This document shows, in pieces, positions 16,945 to 24,948 of a DNA stretch of 64,000 nucleotides (position 1 is its first letter; each line of letters begins with the position of its first letter). The stretch is from Muricoccus nepalensis. GTDB lineage: Bacteria > Pseudomonadota > Alphaproteobacteria > Acetobacterales > Acetobacteraceae. The notes below the pieces were generated by a model. It was given only the letters and a program-made list of their open reading frames with translations. It was not told the DNA's origin and ran no database searches. Where the stretch lies: contig NZ_RCZP01000009.1 in assembly GCF_006438825.1 (NCBI RefSeq), positions 106,735 to 170,734 on the forward strand, given 5' to 3'. The position numbers and the translations under genes are program-made.

Positions 16945-17702
16945 GGATCGACGAGCAGGTCGTCCTCGTCACCGGCGCGGGCCGCGGGCTGGGCGCGGCC
17001 ATCGCCACCGCCTTCGGCCGCGCCGGCGCGCGGGTCATGGTGAACTATCGCCGCAGCGCCGAGGCCGCGGCCGCCGTCGCCGCGCCCTTCGGCAACCGCG
17101 CGGCCGCCGTGCAGGCGGACGTGACGGACGCGGCCGCCGTCTCGACGATGCTGGGCGAGGCGGAGAAGCACTTCGGCACCAGCGTGACCACCGTCGTCCA
17201 CAACGCCCTCTCGGACTTCCGCTTCAACGGCGACGCGCGGCCGAAGATCGGCGAGATCGCCTGGACCGACTTCGCGCCGCAGCTGGAGGTCTCCCTCCAC
17301 GGCGCCCTCAACCTCATCCAGGCCGCCGCCCCCGCCATGGCCGCGCGCGGCTTCGGCCGCATCGTCACCATCGGCACGAACCTCTTCCAGAACCCGGTGG
17401 TGCCCTACCACGACTACACCGCCGCCGAGGCCGCGCTGATCTCCCTCACCCGCACCGCCGCGGCGGACCTCGGGCCGCAGGGCATCACGGTGAACATGCT
17501 CTCGGGCGGCCTCCTCCGCACCACGGACGCGAGCAGCGCGACCCCTGAGGCGGTCTTCGACATCATCGCCCAGTCCACCCCGCTCCGCCGCGTCACCACG
17601 CCCGAGGAATTCGCCGACGCCGTCCTCTTCTTCGCCTCCCCCTGGAGCCGCGCGGTGACGGGACAGAACCTGGTGGTGGACGGCGGCCTCGTCCGGGACT
17701 GA
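16941..17702 (+). CDS. FabG-like short-chain dehydrogenase, catalytic Lys and Ser replaced
   Basis: 253 residues, classical SDR length. The cofactor motif TGAGRGLG is at 11-18 and HNA at 87-89 takes the place of NNAG. The active site is unusual: Tyr159 is present in YHDYTAAEAALISLTR, but the lysine four residues on (YxxxK) is Glu163, and the serine 13 residues before the tyrosine is Thr146 (TIGTNLFQN). The codon at the lysine position is GAG. Otherwise it matches the FabG-like subgroup annotated as 3-oxoacyl-ACP reductase. It may be inactive, have a changed mechanism, or act as a structural partner. GTG 16941 overlaps the ETF-QO stop, implying translational coupling. Its stop directly abuts that of the convergent marR gene. 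Confidence 0.85.
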   Translation: MRIDEQVVLVTGAGRGLGAAIATAFGRAGARVMVNYRRSAEAAAAVAAPFGNRAAAVQADVTDAAAVSTMLGEAEKHFGTSVTTVVHNALSDFRFNGDARPKIGEIAWTDFAPQLEVSLHGALNLIQAAAPAMAARGFGRIVTIGTNLFQNPVVPYHDYTAAEAALISLTRTAAADLGPQGITVNMLSGGLLRTTDASSATPEAVFDIIAQSTPLRRVTTPEEFADAVLFFASPWSRAVTGQNLVVDGGLVRD

Positions 17703-18143
17703 TCAGCCCTCCCCGATCAGCAATTGCAGCGCGCGCAGGATGAGCGCGCGCTCGGCCTCGTCGAAGGGCGCCAGCCTCTCCCGCTGATGCGCGCGGGCCG
17801 CCGCCAGCACCGGCTTCACCCGCGCGCGCCCCTTCGGCGTCAGGTGGATCAGCACCCGCCGCCGGTCCTCCCGCGCCCCGCGCCGGCGCACCAGCCCCTC
17901 CGCCTCCATGCGGTCCAGCACCTTGGTCATGCTCGGCTGCTTCATCATGACCATCGCGGCGAGCTGCCCGACGGCCAGCCCGTCCGCCTCCGCCAGGCAG
18001 GCCAGCACCCGCCACTCCGGCACCGACAGGTCCCAGGTCCTCAGCGAGGCGTGGAAGGAGGAGGACACCGAATGGCTGGCGCGGGCCAGCAGGTAGGGCA
18101 GGTAGGTCTCGGTGAAGGCCACGGAAAACCCATCCCTTTTCAT
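17703..18143 (-). CDS. MarR-family regulator of the NicX-like island
   Basis: 146 residues starting at ATG 18143 (MKRDGFSVAF). The winged helix spans about 45-115: LSVPEWRVLACLAEADG, recognition helix MMKQPSMTKVLDRMEAEGLV and wing GAREDRRRVLIHLTPKG with the conserved D-R-R. It resembles regulators of aromatic-acid operons such as the nicotinate repressor NicR, which is also MarR-type. It is divergent from the nicX-like gene by 60 bp, so it is the likely local repressor. Its start codon lies inside a 15-bp element (18131-18145) that recurs in front of the hydrolase gene at 19269. The ribosome-binding site is weak. Confidence 0.88.
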   Translation of the reverse strand: MKRDGFSVAFTETYLPYLLARASHSVSSSFHASLRTWDLSVPEWRVLACLAEADGLAVGQLAAMVMMKQPSMTKVLDRMEAEGLVRRRGAREDRRRVLIHLTPKGRARVKPVLAAARAHQRERLAPFDEAERALILRALQLLIGEG

Positions 18144-18145
18144 AT
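18131..18145. promoter_or_regulatory. Repeated AT-rich element, copy 1
   Basis: CATCCCTTTTCATAT spans the marR start codon in the marR-nicX divergent region. It matches CATTCCTTTTCATAT at 19269-19283 in 14 of 15 bases, the second copy lying just before the hydrolase gene. In a genome this GC-rich, two AT-rich 15-mers this similar within 1.2 kb are unlikely by chance. I infer a binding site for the adjacent MarR regulator, although part of this copy is coding. Confidence 0.5.
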
Positions 18146-18203
18146 TTCTTGACGCGCCGCCTCGTCCGCGCCCGAATGCGCCGCGAGCAGGGGAGGGGGC
18201 AGC

Positions 18204-19250
18204 ATGTTTGCGGACCGGATCGAGCACAAGTGGATCGAGGCCTTCGCCGAGGTCCTCGCCAAATGCGCCGTCCGCGAGGGCGAGGCGGTCGCCATCCTCT
18301 CGGAAACCCAGTCCCGCGCCCTGAACGTCCACCTGGCCGAGCTCGCCCTGCTGCGCCTCGGCGCCCGCCCCTTCCACCTCGTCCTGCCCACCGCCCGCAA
18401 CCCGCACCCCGTCCCCATCCGCTCCACCGGCGCCAGCGAGGCGATCGAGGGCCTGGCGCCCGTGGTGGGCGCGCTCTCCGCCAGCTCCCTCGTCGTGGAC
18501 CTCACCGTGCAAGGGCTGATGCACGCGCGCGAGACCGCCGCCATCCTCAAGGCCGGCGCCCGCATCCTCTCCATCTCCAACGAGCACCCGGAGGCGCTGG
18601 AGCGGATGCGCCCGGACGACGCGCTGGCCGCCCGGGTCCGCGCCGCGACGAAGATGCTGCGCGGATCGCGCCGCATGACCGTCCGCTCCGCCGCCGGCAC
18701 CGCGCTGGAGGTCGATATGGCCGGCGCCGCCACCGTCGGCGTCTGGGGCTGGACGGACCGGCCGGGAACGCTGGCCCACTGGCCCGGCGGTATCGTCGTC
18801 AGCTTCCCCGCCGCCGGCACCGTCAACGGCACGCTGGTGCTCGACACCGGCGACATCAACCTCACCTTCAAGCGCTACCTCGCCGCCCCCATCCGCCTGA
18901 CCATCGAGGCCGACTACGTCACCGCCATCGACGGCACCGGCCCCGACGCCGAGATGCTCCGCCGCAGCTTCGCCGCGTGGGGCGACCGCGACGCCTACGC
19001 CGTCTCCCATGTCGGGTTCGGCCTGAACCCCGCCGCGCGCTACGAGGCGCTGTCGATGTACGACCAGCGCGACACCAACGGCACGGAGCTCCGCGCCGTC
19101 GCCGGCAACTTCCTCTTCTCCACCGGCGCCAACGAGTTCGCCGGCCGCTACACCCCCGGCCATTTCGACATCCCCGTCATGGGCACGGACATCCTCCTCG
19201 ACGGCACCCCCGTGGTGCTCGGCGGCGAGGTCCAGCCGGTCTTCGGCTGA
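18204..19250 (+). CDS. NicX-like 2,5-dihydroxypyridine 5,6-dioxygenase family protein (M29-like)
   Basis: 348 residues, against about 350 for NicX. The family resembles M29 aminopeptidases but its characterised members are Fe(II) extradiol-type dioxygenases that open 2,5-dihydroxypyridine to N-formylmaleamate. The blocks VAILSETQSRALNVHLAELAL (29-49) and STGASEAIEGLAPVV (74-88) are characteristic. The proposed metal ligands line up in spacing with NicX His265/His318/Asp320: His269 (SHVGFGLNP), His320 and Asp322 (GHFDIPVMG). Start ATG 18204 with GGGAGGGGG upstream. It is divergent from a MarR gene and followed by an alpha/beta hydrolase, the same pairing as nicX-nicD. The substrate could be a different hydroxypyridine or hydroxylated aromatic acid. 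Confidence 0.8.
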   Translation: MFADRIEHKWIEAFAEVLAKCAVREGEAVAILSETQSRALNVHLAELALLRLGARPFHLVLPTARNPHPVPIRSTGASEAIEGLAPVVGALSASSLVVDLTVQGLMHARETAAILKAGARILSISNEHPEALERMRPDDALAARVRAATKMLRGSRRMTVRSAAGTALEVDMAGAATVGVWGWTDRPGTLAHWPGGIVVSFPAAGTVNGTLVLDTGDINLTFKRYLAAPIRLTIEADYVTAIDGTGPDAEMLRRSFAAWGDRDAYAVSHVGFGLNPAARYEALSMYDQRDTNGTELRAVAGNFLFSTGANEFAGRYTPGHFDIPVMGTDILLDGTPVVLGGEVQPVFG

Positions 19251-19268
19251 TCCCGTGCTGGACAGATC

Positions 19269-19283
19269 CATTCCTTTTCATAT
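19269..19283. promoter_or_regulatory. Repeated AT-rich element, copy 2
   Basis: CATTCCTTTTCATAT lies in the 60-bp gap between the nicX-like and hydrolase genes and repeats the element at 18131-18145 with one mismatch. Its position suggests a second regulated promoter for the downstream genes, or a secondary MarR site. No clear -35/-10 pair could be assigned. Confidence 0.45.
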
Positions 19284-19310
19284 GATCGGCATGTCAACGA
19301 AGGGCGACCC

Positions 19311-20060
19311 ATGACCCCCGTCGTCATGCTGCACGGGATCGGCGCGGACGGACGGCTCTGGCACCCCCAGCGCGCGCCCTTCGCCGCGCGCGGCTACGAG
19401 GCCGTCCCGCTCGACCTGCCCGGCTACGGCGCCCGCCCCCAGGTGGAGGCGCTCGACTTCGAGACCATGGCCGCCGACGTGGAGGCCGCCATCGCTGCCC
19501 GCGGCCTGCAGCGCCCGGTCCTGCTCGGCCACTCCATGGGCGGCATGGTCGCCCAGGCCCTGCTGCGCCGCCGCCCGGACGCCTACGCCGCCGCCATCCT
19601 CTGCGCGACCAGCCCTGCCTTCGGGAACCCCTCCGGCGACTTCCAGCGCGACTTCGTCGCCGCCCGCCTGCGGCCGCTGGAGGAGGGCCGGACCCTTGCT
19701 GAGATCGCGCCCGAGACCCTCGCCGCCCTCACCGGCCCGAACGGCACCCCCTTCCGCGACCTGGCCCTCGAGGCCCTCTCCGCCACCCCGCCCGCCACCT
19801 TCCGCGCGGCGGTCCGGGCCCTCGTCACCTTCGACGAGCGCGCCAATCTCGGCGCCATCCGCGTCCCCGTCCTGTGCCTCGCCGGGGAGGTCGACACCAA
19901 CGCCCCCGCGCCGATGATGCAGCGCATGGCCGGCAAGATCCCCGGCGCCGCCTACATCTGCCTTCCCAAGGTCGGCCACCTGCCGAACATCGAGGCGCCG
20001 GATGCCTTCGACGCCGCCGTCCTGGACTTCCTGGACCGCCACCTGAAAGGGCCCCGCTGA
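19311..20060 (+). CDS. Alpha/beta hydrolase, NicD-like candidate
   Basis: 249 residues. The fold is shown by the N-terminal VVMLHGIGADGRLW (oxyanion hole), the nucleophile elbow LLGHSMGGMVA with Ser75, the acid in AGEVDTNAP (Asp195) and the catalytic base in KVGHLPNIEAP (His223). Directly after a NicX-like dioxygenase the obvious candidate role is N-formylmaleamate deformylase (NicD), which releases formate. Enol-lactone or other ester hydrolases cannot be excluded. ATG 19311 has AAGGGCGACCC upstream. The stop overlaps the next gene's start (TGATG). Confidence 0.78.
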   Translation: MTPVVMLHGIGADGRLWHPQRAPFAARGYEAVPLDLPGYGARPQVEALDFETMAADVEAAIAARGLQRPVLLGHSMGGMVAQALLRRRPDAYAAAILCATSPAFGNPSGDFQRDFVAARLRPLEEGRTLAEIAPETLAALTGPNGTPFRDLALEALSATPPATFRAAVRALVTFDERANLGAIRVPVLCLAGEVDTNAPAPMMQRMAGKIPGAAYICLPKVGHLPNIEAPDAFDAAVLDFLDRHLKGPR

Positions 20061-21328
20061 TGGACACGCTCCCCGCCGACCTCCTGCAGGACGAGCCGAT
20101 CTTCGCGCCCGAGGCCTTCCGCCTCACGCCCCAGCAGGCCGAGCTCACCGCCCGCGCCCGTCGCTTCGGCAAGGCGGTCCTCGCCCCCCGCGCCGCCACC
20201 TACGACCGCGAGGCGCGCTTCCCCATCGAGAACTTCCGCGACATGCACGCGGAGGGCCTGCTTCGCATCTGCGTGCCCGAGGAGGACGGCGGCGAGGGCG
20301 CGGACTTCACCACCTACTGCCTCACCGCCGCCGAGCTCGGCCGCTACTGCGGCGCGACCGCCCTCTCCTGGAACATGCACGTCTGCTCCACCCTCTGGTC
20401 CGGCCTGCTGTCGGAGGACCTGGAGATGACCGAGACCGACCGCGCCACCCACCGCGCCCGCCGCGCCCGCCACTACCGCCGCATCGTCGAGGAGGGCGCC
20501 ATCTACTCCCAGCCCTTCTCCGAGGGCGGCGCGGCCGCTGCCGGCGCCATCGCCTTCGGCACCGAGGCGCGGCCGGTGGAGGGCGGCTACCTCGTCAACG
20601 GCAAGAAGATCTTCGCCAGCCTGTCGGGCGCCGCCGACTACTACGGCATCCTCTGCACCGAGCGCGCGGGCGACGAGGCCGCGAGCCGCCGCAACACCCT
20701 CTACCTCGCCATCCCCGCGACAGCCGAGGGCGTCAGCATCACCGGCGACTGGGACCCGCTGGGGATGCGCGGCACCGTCTCCCGCACGCTGCTGCTAAGG
20801 GACGTCTTCGTGCCGGAGGACGCCATGCTCATGCCGCGCGGCGTGTACTTCCAGGCCGCCGGCCGCTGGCCGCACATGTTCATGACGCTGACGCCGACCT
20901 ACATGGGCCTCGCCCAGGCCGCCTACGACTTCGCCGTCGCCTACCTGCGCGGCGAGGTCCCGGGCACGCCGCCCGTGAAGCGCCGCATGTTCCCGACGAA
21001 GCAGATCGCCGTCGCCGAGATGCGGGTCATGCTTGAGCAGACCAAGGCCCTCTGGTTCCAGGCCATCCGCGAGGCCCGCCCCGATCCCACGCGCGAGCAG
21101 GTGATGCGCGCCTACGCCGCCCAGCACACGGTGATGGAGAACGCCAACGCCATCGCCACCAAGGCCATCCGCACCTGCGGCGGCCAGGCGATGCTGCGCA
21201 GCCTGCCGCTGGAGCGGATCTACCGCGACAGCCGCTGCGGCTCCCTCATGCTGCCCTGGACCGCCGAGATCTGCCTCGACCGCCTCGGCCGCGACACGCT
21301 CTACAAGCCCGGCGAGCGCTACGAGTGA
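20060..21328 (+). CDS. Acyl-CoA dehydrogenase-fold flavoprotein lacking the usual catalytic glutamate
   Basis: 422 residues with the three-domain ACAD layout: N-terminal helices to about 130, a beta domain with SEGGAAAAGAIAFGTEA and PLGMRGTVSRTLLL, and C-terminal helices with CGGQAMLRSLPLERIYRDSR. In medium-chain dehydrogenases the catalytic base is the Glu of YEGT; here the aligned block reads LPWTAE (398-403), putting Pro399 at that site. By eye the alternative site used in isovaleryl-CoA dehydrogenase (MFMTLTPTYMGLAQ) is also not Glu. It could be a dehydrogenase with a relocated base or a flavin monooxygenase of the DszC type. The start overlaps the hydrolase stop by one base; the next gene overlaps by four. 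Confidence 0.82.
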   Translation: MDTLPADLLQDEPIFAPEAFRLTPQQAELTARARRFGKAVLAPRAATYDREARFPIENFRDMHAEGLLRICVPEEDGGEGADFTTYCLTAAELGRYCGATALSWNMHVCSTLWSGLLSEDLEMTETDRATHRARRARHYRRIVEEGAIYSQPFSEGGAAAAGAIAFGTEARPVEGGYLVNGKKIFASLSGAADYYGILCTERAGDEAASRRNTLYLAIPATAEGVSITGDWDPLGMRGTVSRTLLLRDVFVPEDAMLMPRGVYFQAAGRWPHMFMTLTPTYMGLAQAAYDFAVAYLRGEVPGTPPVKRRMFPTKQIAVAEMRVMLEQTKALWFQAIREARPDPTREQVMRAYAAQHTVMENANAIATKAIRTCGGQAMLRSLPLERIYRDSRCGSLMLPWTAEICLDRLGRDTLYKPGERYE

Positions 21329-22800
21329 GCAACCTCGCCGCCCACATCGACCGCAACGCCGCCTTCGCGCCCGGCAAGGCCGCGCTCCGCTTCGAGGGCG
21401 CCGCGATCTCCTACGCGGCCTTCGCGCAGGAGATCGCCCGCGCCGCGCGGATGCTGCGCGCCGTCCACGGCGTCCGCCCCGGCGACCGCGTGGCGGTGCT
21501 GGCCGCGAACCACCCCGCCTACCTCTCGCTGCTCTACGCCTGCGCCCGCCTCGGCGCGATCCTGCTGCCGCTGAACTGGCGCCTCGCCGCGCCGGAGCTT
21601 CGCTACATCCTCGAGCACGCGGAGCCGCGCGTCGCCTTCGCCGAGCCCGCCTTCACCGAAACCTTGCGCGAGGCCGCGCCCGGCCTGCCCGCGGCCCCGC
21701 TCGTCATCCCCGACGGCGAGGGCGACGCCGAGGGCCCCGGCACGCTCGAGGACCCGCTCCTGCTGGTCTACACCTCCGGCACCACCGGCCGCCCCAAGGG
21801 CGCGCTGCTGGCGCAGGAGGCAATCCTCCACAACGCCGTCATGAGCCACCACATGCACGGCATGACGGCGGCGGACCACGTCCTCGCCGTGCTGCCCTTC
21901 TTCCATGTCGGCGGCCTCAACATCCAGACGACGCCCGCCCTCCAGGCCGGCGCCACCGTCACCATCCACGCGCGCTTCGCGGCCGACGCCGTACTGGCGG
22001 CGGTGCAGTCCGACCACCCGAGCCTCCTCCTCACCGTTCCTGCCACGCTGCGCGCCCTCCTGGCCGCGCCCGGATGGCACGGCGCCGACCTCTCCTCCCT
22101 CCGCGCCATCAGCACCGGCTCGGAGCCTGTGCACCCCGCGCTGGTCGAGGCCGTCACCGCCCGCGGCCTGCCACTGCTCCAGGTCTATGGCGCGACGGAG
22201 AGCTGCCCCATCGCCATCTACACGCGCCTCGGCGACGCCGCGCCCGCCCCCACCTCCACCGGCCTGCCCGGCCTTCTCTGCGAGGCCCGCGTGGCCGACG
22301 ACGAGGGGCGCGAGCTTCCCCACGGCACGGCGGGCGAGGTCCTCCTCCGCGGCCGCAACCTCTTCCGCGGCTACTGGCGCGACGAGGCCGCGACGGCCGC
22401 CTGCGTGACGAAGGGCTGGTACCGCACGGGCGACATCGCCACCCGCGACGCCGCCGGCCACTTCCACGTCCACGACCGCCGCAAGAACCTCATCATCTCC
22501 GGCGGCGAGAACATCTACCCCGCCGAGGTCGAGCGCGTGCTGCTCGAGCACCCCGCCATCGCCGAGGCCGCCGTCCTCGGCGCGCCCGATCCCAAGTGGC
22601 AGGAGGTCCCCGTCGCCTTCCTCGTGCTGCGCCCGGGCGCCTGCCTCACGGAGGACGCGGTGCGCGACCACGTCGCGGCGGGGCTCGCCCGCTTCAAGGT
22701 GCCGCGCCGCGTCGTCTTCACCGACGCCCTGCCGCGCACCGCGCTCGGCAAGGTCCGCCATTTCGAGCTCCGCCCGCTGATGGAGACCGCCCGCGCATGA
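21325..22800 (+). CDS. Acyl-CoA ligase (AMP-forming)
   Basis: 491 residues, ANL superfamily. Core motifs in order: LLVYTSGTTGRPKGALL (P-loop), VYGATESCP (A5), WYRTGDIATRD (A7), DRRKNLIISGGENIYPAEVE (hinge A8) and PRTALGKVRHFE carrying the catalytic Lys near the C-terminus. The enzyme activates a carboxylic acid as an acyl-adenylate and transfers it to CoA. The overall pattern resembles short-chain or aromatic-acid ligases, but substrate choice cannot be read. It overlaps both neighbours (GTGA at 21325, ATGA at 22797) and is therefore tightly coupled to the ACAD-fold and opine-dehydrogenase-like proteins. A CoA ligase is not part of the known NicX-NicD-NicF-NicE route. Confidence 0.9.
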   Translation: MSNLAAHIDRNAAFAPGKAALRFEGAAISYAAFAQEIARAARMLRAVHGVRPGDRVAVLAANHPAYLSLLYACARLGAILLPLNWRLAAPELRYILEHAEPRVAFAEPAFTETLREAAPGLPAAPLVIPDGEGDAEGPGTLEDPLLLVYTSGTTGRPKGALLAQEAILHNAVMSHHMHGMTAADHVLAVLPFFHVGGLNIQTTPALQAGATVTIHARFAADAVLAAVQSDHPSLLLTVPATLRALLAAPGWHGADLSSLRAISTGSEPVHPALVEAVTARGLPLLQVYGATESCPIAIYTRLGDAAPAPTSTGLPGLLCEARVADDEGRELPHGTAGEVLLRGRNLFRGYWRDEAATAACVTKGWYRTGDIATRDAAGHFHVHDRRKNLIISGGENIYPAEVERVLLEHPAIAEAAVLGAPDPKWQEVPVAFLVLRPGACLTEDAVRDHVAAGLARFKVPRRVVFTDALPRTALGKVRHFELRPLMETARA

Positions 22801-23906
22801 CGCCACCCGCCCGCCGCCTCCGCATCGCCGTGCTCGGGGGCGGCAACGGCTCCTTCGCCGCCGCCGGCGACCTGACGCTCGCGGGGCACGAGGTCCGGCT
22901 CTGGCGGCGCGACGCGGCGGCGGTCAAGGCCCACCGCGCGGCCGGCGGCACCATCGCCGTGAAGGACGCGCGCGGCACGCGGGAGGCCCGCCTCGCCCTC
23001 GTCACCACCGACATGGCGGCGGCGATCGAGGACGCGGCGCTGATCCTCTGCCCCGCCCCCGCCACCGCGCAGCCCGACATCGCCCGGCTCCTCGCCCCCC
23101 TCCTCGCGGACGGGCAGGTGGTCTTCCTTCCCCCGGGCACGCTCGGCACCGTGCTCATGGCCCGCGCCCTGCACGAGGCCGGCCGCGCGCCGCGGGTCGC
23201 CTTCGCGGAGACGGGCACGCTGCCCTGGCTCGCCCGCAAGCACGGCCCGCACCAGGTCGCCATCACCGTGCGCGCCACGCGGCTTCCCGTCGGCGTCTTC
23301 CCGCTGGACCGCGCGGGAATGGCGCTGGACGCCGTCGGCGCCGCCTTCCCCGGCGTGATCGAGCCCTGCGGCGACGCCCTGTCCGGCGCGCTGATGAACG
23401 CGGGCGCCATCATCCATCCCCCGCTCATCGTTATGAACGCCGGCCCGCTCGAGCATTTCGAGAAATGGGACATCCACAACGAGGGCACCGTCCCCGCCAT
23501 CCGCCGCACCACGGACGCGCTGGACGCCGAGCGCGTGGCCGTGCGCGAGGCGCTGGGCTACGGCGCCCCGCACTTCCCGCTCGCCCACCACTACGCGAAG
23601 ACGGGCGAGGAATGGATGTACGGCCGCGCCTCGCACGACCGCCTGACCGAATCCGGCGACTGGCGGGAGCGGATCGTCCTCACCGGGCACCGCTACATGA
23701 TGGAGGACCTCCGCCTCGGCCTCTCCCTCATCATCTCCGCGGCCGGACTCGCGGGCGTGCCGGTCCCGCTCGCCCGCGCCTTCTCCGCCATCGGCGCCGC
23801 CATCCGCGGCGAAGCGCCGGACTTCAGCGGCCGCACCCTCGCCGACGCCGGCCTCGGCGGCCTCGACCGCGCGGGCCTCGCCCGGGTCCTCCAGCATGGC
23901 TTCTGA
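22797..23906 (+). CDS. NAD(P)-dependent opine (octopine/nopaline) dehydrogenase-family protein
   Basis: 369 residues. The N-terminal Rossmann domain shows IAVLGGGNGSFAAAGDLTLA, then RLWRR for cofactor selection. The C-terminal helical domain includes MNAGAIIHPPLIVMNAG and the EKWDIHNEGTVPAI region, typical of the octopine/nopaline dehydrogenase domain with its catalytic His (H409 in that stretch's equivalent is not numbered here). Such enzymes reduce or oxidise opines, N-substituted amino acids made from a keto acid and an amine. Finding one inside a ring-cleavage and CoA-ligation chain suggests a nitrogen-containing or keto-acid intermediate. It overlaps the ligase upstream (ATGA) and the next gene by 11 bases. 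Confidence 0.82.
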   Translation: MTPPARRLRIAVLGGGNGSFAAAGDLTLAGHEVRLWRRDAAAVKAHRAAGGTIAVKDARGTREARLALVTTDMAAAIEDAALILCPAPATAQPDIARLLAPLLADGQVVFLPPGTLGTVLMARALHEAGRAPRVAFAETGTLPWLARKHGPHQVAITVRATRLPVGVFPLDRAGMALDAVGAAFPGVIEPCGDALSGALMNAGAIIHPPLIVMNAGPLEHFEKWDIHNEGTVPAIRRTTDALDAERVAVREALGYGAPHFPLAHHYAKTGEEWMYGRASHDRLTESGDWRERIVLTGHRYMMEDLRLGLSLIISAAGLAGVPVPLARAFSAIGAAIRGEAPDFSGRTLADAGLGGLDRAGLARVLQHGF

Positions 23907-24888
23907 GCGCCCGCCCATCGCCTGCCTCGGCGCCGGGCGCATGGGCCGCGGCATCGCGGTCGGCTTCGCCTATGCCGGCCACGCGGTCGCGCTGGTGGAC
24001 GCCAAGCCCCGCCCGCCCGAGGCCTTCGCCGCCCTGGAGCGCGACGCCCTCGCCGAGATCGGCGACGCGCTCCGCACCCTGGCCGAACTCGGCCTCTTCG
24101 ATCCCGCGCATGCCGAAGCCCTGCTCGCCCGCGTGCGCGTCGTGCCCGAGGCCGCGGCGGCGGAGGCGCTGCACGCGGCGGCGGTCGTCTTCGAGGGCGT
24201 GCCCGAGATCCTCGACCTCAAGCGCGAGGCCCTCGCCCGCGCCTCCGCGCGGATGGCGCCCGGCGCGATCCTCGCCTCCACCACCTCCACCATCCTGGTG
24301 GACGACCTCTCCCCGGCCGTGGCCGACCCGTCACGCTTCCTCAACGCCCACTGGCTGAACCCCGCCTACATCGTCCCCCTGGTGGAGGTCTCCCCCGGCC
24401 GCGCCACCGCGTCCGATACGCTCGCGCGGCTGAACGCCCTGCTGGAATCGATCGGCAAGGTCCCCGTCACCTGCGCGGCCAGCCCCGGCTTCATCGTCCC
24501 CCGCCTGCAGACGCTCGCGATGAACGAGGCCGCGCGCATGGTCGAGGAAGGCGTCGCCAGCGCCGAGGAGATCGACCGCGCGGTGCGCTACGGCTTCGGC
24601 TTCCGCTTCGGCGTCCTCGGCATGCTCGAGTTCATCGACTGGGGCGGGGGCGACATCCTCTACCACGCCAGCCGCTACCTCACCGGTGCCCTCGGCCACG
24701 AGCGCTACCGCGCGCCCGAGGTCATCGAGCGCAACATGCGCGAGGGCCGAATCGGGCTTCGCACCGGCCAGGGTTTCCTGGACTATTCCGGCCGGGACAT
24801 CGATTCCTACCGCCGCCAGCGCCTCGGCGCCCTGGTGGAGAGGCTGCGGGCCGAGGGGCTCGCCAAGCCACCGGTGCTCCCGGACTGA
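23896..24888 (+). CDS. 3-hydroxyacyl-CoA dehydrogenase-family protein
   Basis: 330 residues. An NAD-binding domain with CLGAGRMGRGIAVGFAYAG is followed by the segment NAHWLNPAYIVPLVEV, the counterpart of HFFNPVPLMPLVEV containing the catalytic His, and a C-terminal helical domain with a GFGFRFGVLGMLEFIDWGG turn. The size and one-plus-one domain layout resemble 3-hydroxybutyryl-CoA dehydrogenases and relatives such as L-carnitine dehydrogenase or lambda-crystallin-type L-gulonate dehydrogenase. With CoA ligase and ACAD-fold genes upstream a beta-oxidation-like step is plausible, but no enoyl-CoA hydratase or thiolase is present in the island. Confidence 0.85.
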   Translation: MASERPPIACLGAGRMGRGIAVGFAYAGHAVALVDAKPRPPEAFAALERDALAEIGDALRTLAELGLFDPAHAEALLARVRVVPEAAAAEALHAAAVVFEGVPEILDLKREALARASARMAPGAILASTTSTILVDDLSPAVADPSRFLNAHWLNPAYIVPLVEVSPGRATASDTLARLNALLESIGKVPVTCAASPGFIVPRLQTLAMNEAARMVEEGVASAEEIDRAVRYGFGFRFGVLGMLEFIDWGGGDILYHASRYLTGALGHERYRAPEVIERNMREGRIGLRTGQGFLDYSGRDIDSYRRQRLGALVERLRAEGLAKPPVLPD

Positions 24889-24948
24889 ACCGGGGCGCGA
24901 CAGGGGGCAACGCGCGGGACCACGGCCGCAGGCATCAGGAGACGCTGC

